A DNA stretch of 64,000 nucleotides, taken from contig CAJTKA010000002.1 in assembly GCA_910576815.1 (NCBI GenBank), forward strand, positions 62,001-126,000. Reading direction: 5' to 3'. The DNA comes from an uncultured Lachnospiraceae bacterium (GTDB lineage Bacteria > Bacillota > Clostridia > Lachnospirales > Lachnospiraceae). The notes under the pieces were generated by a model, which had not been told where the DNA came from, ran no database searches, and saw only the letters and a list, made by a program, of their open reading frames with translations. The position numbers and the translations under genes are program-made. Positions 60,641 to 64,000 of the stretch are shown here, piece by piece (positions within the stretch are counted from its first letter, which is position 1; every line of letters starts with the position of its first letter).

Positions 60641-61498
60641 TTACGGCTCCTCGCAGATCTCTAACGTGATCCTGCCGATCCTGCCGCTTCTGAAATCATC
60701 TATCAAAAGAGCTGCCGCCTTTTCAAAATCCGGCTCCTGCCCTTTTTTATAACATTTTCGATTCTCACAGATCAGCGAAAGCATCTGCACCGGCGTGATC
60801 TCCCCTACATCCCCCGCCACCTGATAGCGTGCCAAAAGCGCCTGCCTGTAATGTGCGAGGAGATAGGCAAGAAGTTCTGCTGCCAGTTCTGTCATCTGCA
60901 ATATTTCGTCGTTCATGGAGCCAATCATGGCAAGACGTTTTCCCACTTCCTCGCTCTCAAACTTCGGCCAGAGGATGCCCGGCGTATCGAGAAGCTCCAA
61001 GTCCTTATTCAATCTGATCCACTGTTTTCCTTTGGTCACCCCAGGCTTATTGCCCGTCTTCGTACAGGCTTTCCCCGCAAAAGAATTGATAAACGTCGAT
61101 TTTCCCACATTGGGAATGCCGACCACAATGGCACGGACAGGACGGTTTTTGATGCCCCGTTTTCTGTCACGTTCGATTTTCTCCCGACACGCTTCCTGCA
61201 CCTTTGGCTGGATCTGCCTCAGTCCCTGCCCTGTCTTGGCATTGACCTCCAGAACATGATATCCCAACTCCCGAAAATACGCCATCCAAAGTTTATTCGC
61301 CGCAGGGTCCGCCAAGTCGGATTTATTTAAAAGAATCAGCCGGGACTTATTTTTTCCCAGCTCGTCGATATCCGGATTTCTGCTGGAGAGCGGGATCCTG
61401 GCATCCACCAGCTCGATCACCAGATCGATCAGACTAATATTTTCCTGCATCATGCGCTTTGCTTTTGTCATGTGCCCCGGATACCATTGGTAGTTCAT
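60641..61498 (-). CDS. rbgA: Ribosome biogenesis GTPase A (YlqF)
   Basis: RbgA is a circularly permuted GTPase needed for late 50S assembly. In the 285-residue protein the NKSDLAD motif (G4) comes before GIPNVGKST (G1) and DTPGILWP (G3), the permuted order. The N-terminal MNYQWYPGHMTKAKRMM is a family signature. The start at 61498 has a GAGGGGGG ribosome binding site; a longer frame to 61717 runs through lepB. It is flanked by the two lepB genes. Confidence 0.96.
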   Translation of the reverse strand: MNYQWYPGHMTKAKRMMQENISLIDLVIELVDARIPLSSRNPDIDELGKNKSRLILLNKSDLADPAANKLWMAYFRELGYHVLEVNAKTGQGLRQIQPKVQEACREKIERDRKRGIKNRPVRAIVVGIPNVGKSTFINSFAGKACTKTGNKPGVTKGKQWIRLNKDLELLDTPGILWPKFESEEVGKRLAMIGSMNDEILQMTELAAELLAYLLAHYRQALLARYQVAGDVGEITPVQMLSLICENRKCYKKGQEPDFEKAAALLIDDFRSGRIGRITLEICEEP

Positions 61499-61508
61499 TT
61501 TTCCCCCT

Positions 61509-62093
61509 CTATTCAACCAATCCCATGGTCTCCTCCCCGATTGCCAGATGAAACCACGCCTTACCGATGATCGTGTCCTTTTTGACCGCGCCGATATTAC
61601 CGGAACGGCTGTCCTCACTGCTGTTTCGATTGTCTCCCAACACAAAAAATTCATCAGAGGCCAAAAGAATTTCATTCTGCGCAATGCCGGGATCGACAAT
61701 TTTATCAAAACGCTCATCCTCCGCCAGCATCAGGCCGTCTATGTATACATTTCCATCGCGGATCTGCACTGTCTCCCCCGGCAGGCCCACCACACGCTTC
61801 ACATAAAAGTGCGAATTTTGGTTACCGTTTGGCAAAAAGACGATGACGTCCCCGCGCTTTGGCATGGATATTCTGTAGAGAATGCGATTCATCAAAATCT
61901 CCTGCCCGTTATACAAAACAGGCTCCATGGAATCCCCGATCACACTGGTGCGCATCCCCACGGAAAAAACAAGCACAAAGGCTAAAAAGACGGCGACAGC
62001 GCTGCCCACGAGCAGCTCCACCCCGTCTTTTAAGAGTCTCGGATCAAGCCTTTTCTTTTTTTGATAAAAAGTTAATCCTTTTCTTCGCGCCAT
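61509..62093 (-). CDS. lepB: Signal peptidase I (copy 2)
   Basis: The 194-residue protein has a basic N-terminus, one TM segment (about 27-47), the catalytic Ser55 in GDSMEPVL, Lys99 in FYVKRVVGLPGE and GDNRNSSEDSRSG. It shares the fold of the copy at 60083 but the two sequences differ clearly, so they are likely old paralogues rather than a recent duplication. It starts 5 nt after rplS. Confidence 0.95.
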   Translation of the reverse strand: MARRKGLTFYQKKKRLDPRLLKDGVELLVGSAVAVFLAFVLVFSVGMRTSVIGDSMEPVLYNGQEILMNRILYRISMPKRGDVIVFLPNGNQNSHFYVKRVVGLPGETVQIRDGNVYIDGLMLAEDERFDKIVDPGIAQNEILLASDEFFVLGDNRNSSEDSRSGNIGAVKKDTIIGKAWFHLAIGEETMGLVE

Positions 62094-62098
62094 CTTGC

Positions 62099-62446
62099 TT
62101 ATTTCACCAGTTCTTTGACCTTAGCCTTCTTACCAACGCGATTTCTCAGGTAATTCAGTTTCGCACGTCTTACCTTACCTCTCCTGACAACCTCTACCTT
62201 CTCCACATTAGGAGAGTGCATGGGCCAAGTCTTCTCAACGCCTACGCCGTTAGAAACCTTACGTACCGTAAAGGTGGTTCTGTTGCCGCCGCCCTGGATC
62301 TTTAAAACGGTTCCCTCGAAAATCTGGATTCTCTCACGGTTTCCTTCCTTGATCTTACCATACACCTTGACAGTGTCGCCCACATTAAAGTCGCTTACGT
62401 TTTCCTTCAACTGCGCTGCTTCGATTTCTCTGATGATATCGTTCAT
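62099..62446 (-). CDS. rplS: 50S ribosomal protein L19
   Basis: L19 sits at the 30S-50S interface. The 115-residue protein has the expected FNVGDTVKVYGKIKEGNRERIQIFEGTV region and the basic C-terminus VRRGKVRRAKLNYLRNRVGKKAKVKE, broken here into its motifs. It lies between trmD and lepB as in other Firmicutes. Confidence 0.98.
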   Translation of the reverse strand: MNDIIREIEAAQLKENVSDFNVGDTVKVYGKIKEGNRERIQIFEGTVLKIQGGGNRTTFTVRKVSNGVGVEKTWPMHSPNVEKVEVVRRGKVRRAKLNYLRNRVGKKAKVKELVK

Positions 62447-62568
62447 AATTCTCCTCCTGAAATGCTCCGGATGTTCTTAATACGTCTGTAACAGAGGACC
62501 ATCCTTCATCACAACATTAGTAACTTACCATACTTTCCGAATAAATGCAAGCTTTTTTCGATTTTTCC

Positions 62569-63321
62569 TCATGTTTTGGAGTGAGTGCCCTTTTGCTTTG
62601 TCTGCGGGTGCTCCTTCCTGTAATTCTCATAAAGATCCGGTCTTCTCTCCTTTGTCCGCAAAAGCGACTGTTCCAGCCGCCAGGCGTCTACCTTGGCGTG
62701 ATCGCCGGAAAGCAGTACCTGCGGCACCTGCTTATCATGCCAGACTTCCGGTCTGGAATACTGCGGATATTCCAAAAGCCCGTTTCCAAAGGACTCCGTT
62801 TGTGCAGACTCGTCATTATGCAGGACGCCCGGCACCAGACGGGCAATGGCATCCACCATCACCATGGCAGGAAGTTCGCCGCCCGTCAGCACATAATCGC
62901 CAATGGAAACTTCATCCGTAACAATCTCCTCGAGCACCCGCTCGTCGATGCCCTCATAGTGTCCGCAAAGAAAGATCAGCTCCTCCTCCTTTGCCAATTC
63001 CTGTGCCATCTCCTGGCAAAAGGTCTTCCCTTGGGGGGTCAAATAAATAACACGCGGTTTTCTTTTTTTTCCTTCTTTCTCTCCAATGCGGTCAGCCACC
63101 GATTTGTAAGCATCATAAACCGGCTGCGCCTGCATCAGCATCCCCGCGCCGCCGCCGTAGGTGTAATCGTCCACCCTGCCGTGCTTGTTTGTGGTATAGT
63201 CCCTGATATTGACCGCTTCTATCGAAATATCTCCCCGTCCTGCGGCCCTGCCGAGAATACTCGTGTGCAGTCCCTGCAGGACCATTTCGGGAAAGAGTGT
63301 CAGGATATGGAAGTTTACCAT
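62569..63321 (-). CDS. trmD: tRNA (guanine-N1)-methyltransferase
   Basis: TrmD methylates G37 of tRNAs to prevent frameshifting. The 250-residue SPOUT protein has FHILTLFPEMV at the N-terminus, YGGGAGMLMQAQP, and the knot region LCGHYEGIDERV with IGDYVLTGGELP. The start at 63321 has GGAGG 8 nt upstream, better than the in-frame ATGs at 63327 and 63336. It follows rimM and precedes rplS, the standard order. Confidence 0.96.
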   Translation of the reverse strand: MVNFHILTLFPEMVLQGLHTSILGRAAGRGDISIEAVNIRDYTTNKHGRVDDYTYGGGAGMLMQAQPVYDAYKSVADRIGEKEGKKRKPRVIYLTPQGKTFCQEMAQELAKEEELIFLCGHYEGIDERVLEEIVTDEVSIGDYVLTGGELPAMVMVDAIARLVPGVLHNDESAQTESFGNGLLEYPQYSRPEVWHDKQVPQVLLSGDHAKVDAWRLEQSLLRTKERRPDLYENYRKEHPQTKQKGTHSKT

Positions 63322-63393
63322 CGACATGTCCTCCATCCAAAACTTGTGCAGGCACGATTCGCCCTGCAAATCCAATCAGACCAAACAATGATC

Positions 63394-63921
63394 TCACAAC
63401 AACCCGTCCATAATATGCACTTCCATCACACGGCTGTCCATATCGACCTTTCGGATACACTCTTTGATCGCGGGCAGAAGGACATCTGCTTCCCCCTCGC
63501 GGCTCACCACATAGACGTCGTTTGCCCCGGTGGCAAGTACCTCTTTCAACACACCAAACGGCGCGCCGTCTTCCGTCACCACCTGCATGCCGATCATATC
63601 CGCCACAAAATATTCGTCCTTTTGCAGCTTCACTGCCTGATCGCGGGATACCAGAAGCCTTCCGCGCTTATATTTTTCCACATCATTGATGGAGTCAAGG
63701 CCCTTAAACTTTAAGATTGCATACTGCTTAAAAAACTTTACGCCCTCGATCTCCAATTGCAGGCGCTCCTTCCCGGTATCGAGCGTCACCTGCTTTAACT
63801 TCTTAAAGCGCTTTGCATCGTCCGTGGTGGGAAACACCTTGACTTCTCCGCGGATGCCGTGGGTCTGCGTGATCACGCCCACCTGCAGCTCGTCCGCCAT
63901 GCCTCTGTCTTTCTCTTTCAT
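63394..63921 (-). CDS. rimM: Ribosome maturation factor RimM
   Basis: RimM helps assemble the head of the 30S subunit. The 175-residue protein has an N-terminal beta-barrel with VGVITQTHGIRGEVKVFP near residue 15 and a C-terminal PRC-barrel with YFVADMIGMQVV and LLPAIKECI. Two starts are possible: 63921 (MKEK), which has GGAG rather far upstream, and 63900 (MADE), where GAGG is almost adjacent. I keep the first without firm support. Confidence 0.93.
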   Translation of the reverse strand: MKEKDRGMADELQVGVITQTHGIRGEVKVFPTTDDAKRFKKLKQVTLDTGKERLQLEIEGVKFFKQYAILKFKGLDSINDVEKYKRGRLLVSRDQAVKLQKDEYFVADMIGMQVVTEDGAPFGVLKEVLATGANDVYVVSREGEADVLLPAIKECIRKVDMDSRVMEVHIMDGLL

Positions 63922-63964
63922 TTTTGCAATTCGTAACTCCTGTTATTATATGATATTGTAACAA

Positions 63965-64000
63965 TCACAAATACTTGTCCATCTCCTGCTCGGTATACAC
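63965..64000 (-). CDS. Possible 3' end of an upstream gene
   Basis: The last 11 codons of a minus-strand frame reading YTEQEMDKYL and ending at a TGA (63967-63965) are visible at the right edge. In related genomes a KH-domain RNA-binding gene and rpsP precede rimM, but too little is present to identify this one. Confidence 0.3.
   Translation of the reverse strand: MYTEQEMDKYL

Noticed and set aside
62545..63714. Long plus-strand open frame opposite trmD and rimM
   Set aside because: It is the mirror of strongly conserved genes, has no ribosome binding site and translates to a Cys/His/Leu-rich sequence with no family resemblance.
1..64000. CRISPR array or prophage
   Set aside because: No regularly spaced direct repeats, integrase, capsid or lysis genes were seen; the repeats are hairpins at gene junctions.

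Overview
The window looks like a chromosomal segment from an anaerobic, low-to-medium GC Firmicute, most likely a member of the Lachnospiraceae (Clostridia). I infer this from the anaerobic class III ribonucleotide reductase, the tyrosine T-box leader, strong AGGAGG-type ribosome binding sites, the IorAB/PaaK/ACT aryl-acid module, the serC-serA pair, and the B. subtilis-like order rimM-trmD-rplS-lepB-rbgA-lepB-rnhB-fliK-like-flhB-like. No prophage, CRISPR array, rRNA operon or intact mobile element is visible. The only insertion-sequence material is one decayed IS30-family remnant near the left edge, and it abuts a 5'-truncated DUF3825 gene. Most genes are on the minus strand.

Layout. 1-4.8 kb is accessory in character: the N-terminal part of an HD-domain protein, a DUF2268-like metalloprotease, two unknown small or membrane proteins, the broken DUF3825 gene, the IS30 remnant and a ComB-like phosphatase. 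4.8-7.9 kb holds nrdD-nrdG with a promoter overlapped by an NrdR-like box, then a tRNA-Thr(CGT) unit with its own promoter and terminator. 8.0-13.4 kb carries mscS, glgB with an unusual Ala/Lys-rich tail, and a DUF1015 gene. 13.6-16 kb is serC-serA. 16.2-24 kb is a branched-chain amino acid operon (leuB, a GT-C-type membrane glycosyltransferase, ilvD, ilvB) followed by an L,D-transpeptidase. 24-27.3 kb holds a lipoprotein, yajC, tgt and a VanY-type carboxypeptidase. aroC, a DUF3737 protein, a membrane-anchored GH25 muramidase and a DRE-TIM aldolase follow. tyrS, with a T-box leader, is at 32.8-34.5 kb. 34.6-44.9 kb is a long co-directional run: ACT protein, paaK, iorB, iorA, a sodium:solute symporter, an acyl-CoA ligase, a thioesterase, and a VWA/MoxR pair. 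metF, an NSS transporter, gpsA-plsY-der and prs follow. The last 12 kb is the ribosome-maturation/secretion cluster rimM to pgeF, plus a two-component system.

How the genes work together. Several coherent units are visible: serine synthesis (serC-serA), valine/isoleucine/leucine synthesis (leuB, ilvD, ilvB), aryl-amino-acid fermentation (IorAB makes arylacetyl-CoA, PaaK interconverts it with the free acid), phospholipid initiation (gpsA-plsY), tRNA and ribosome maturation (rimM, trmD, rplS, rbgA, der), and cell-wall remodelling (L,D-transpeptidase, VanY, GH25).

The most notable observation is non-coding. The ilvD-ilvB and iorA-iorB junctions each carry a roughly 130-nt element made of three consecutive hairpins. 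The two copies align, and where their stems differ both arms change together (about 11 compensated base pairs). Each copy is flanked by a near-direct repeat that contains the Shine-Dalgarno sequence. Other large intergenic hairpins of similar size lie in front of tyrS, pgeF and the flhB-like gene. I do not recognise this element as a described family; it could be a mobile palindromic element that inserts at ribosome binding sites, or a structured RNA.
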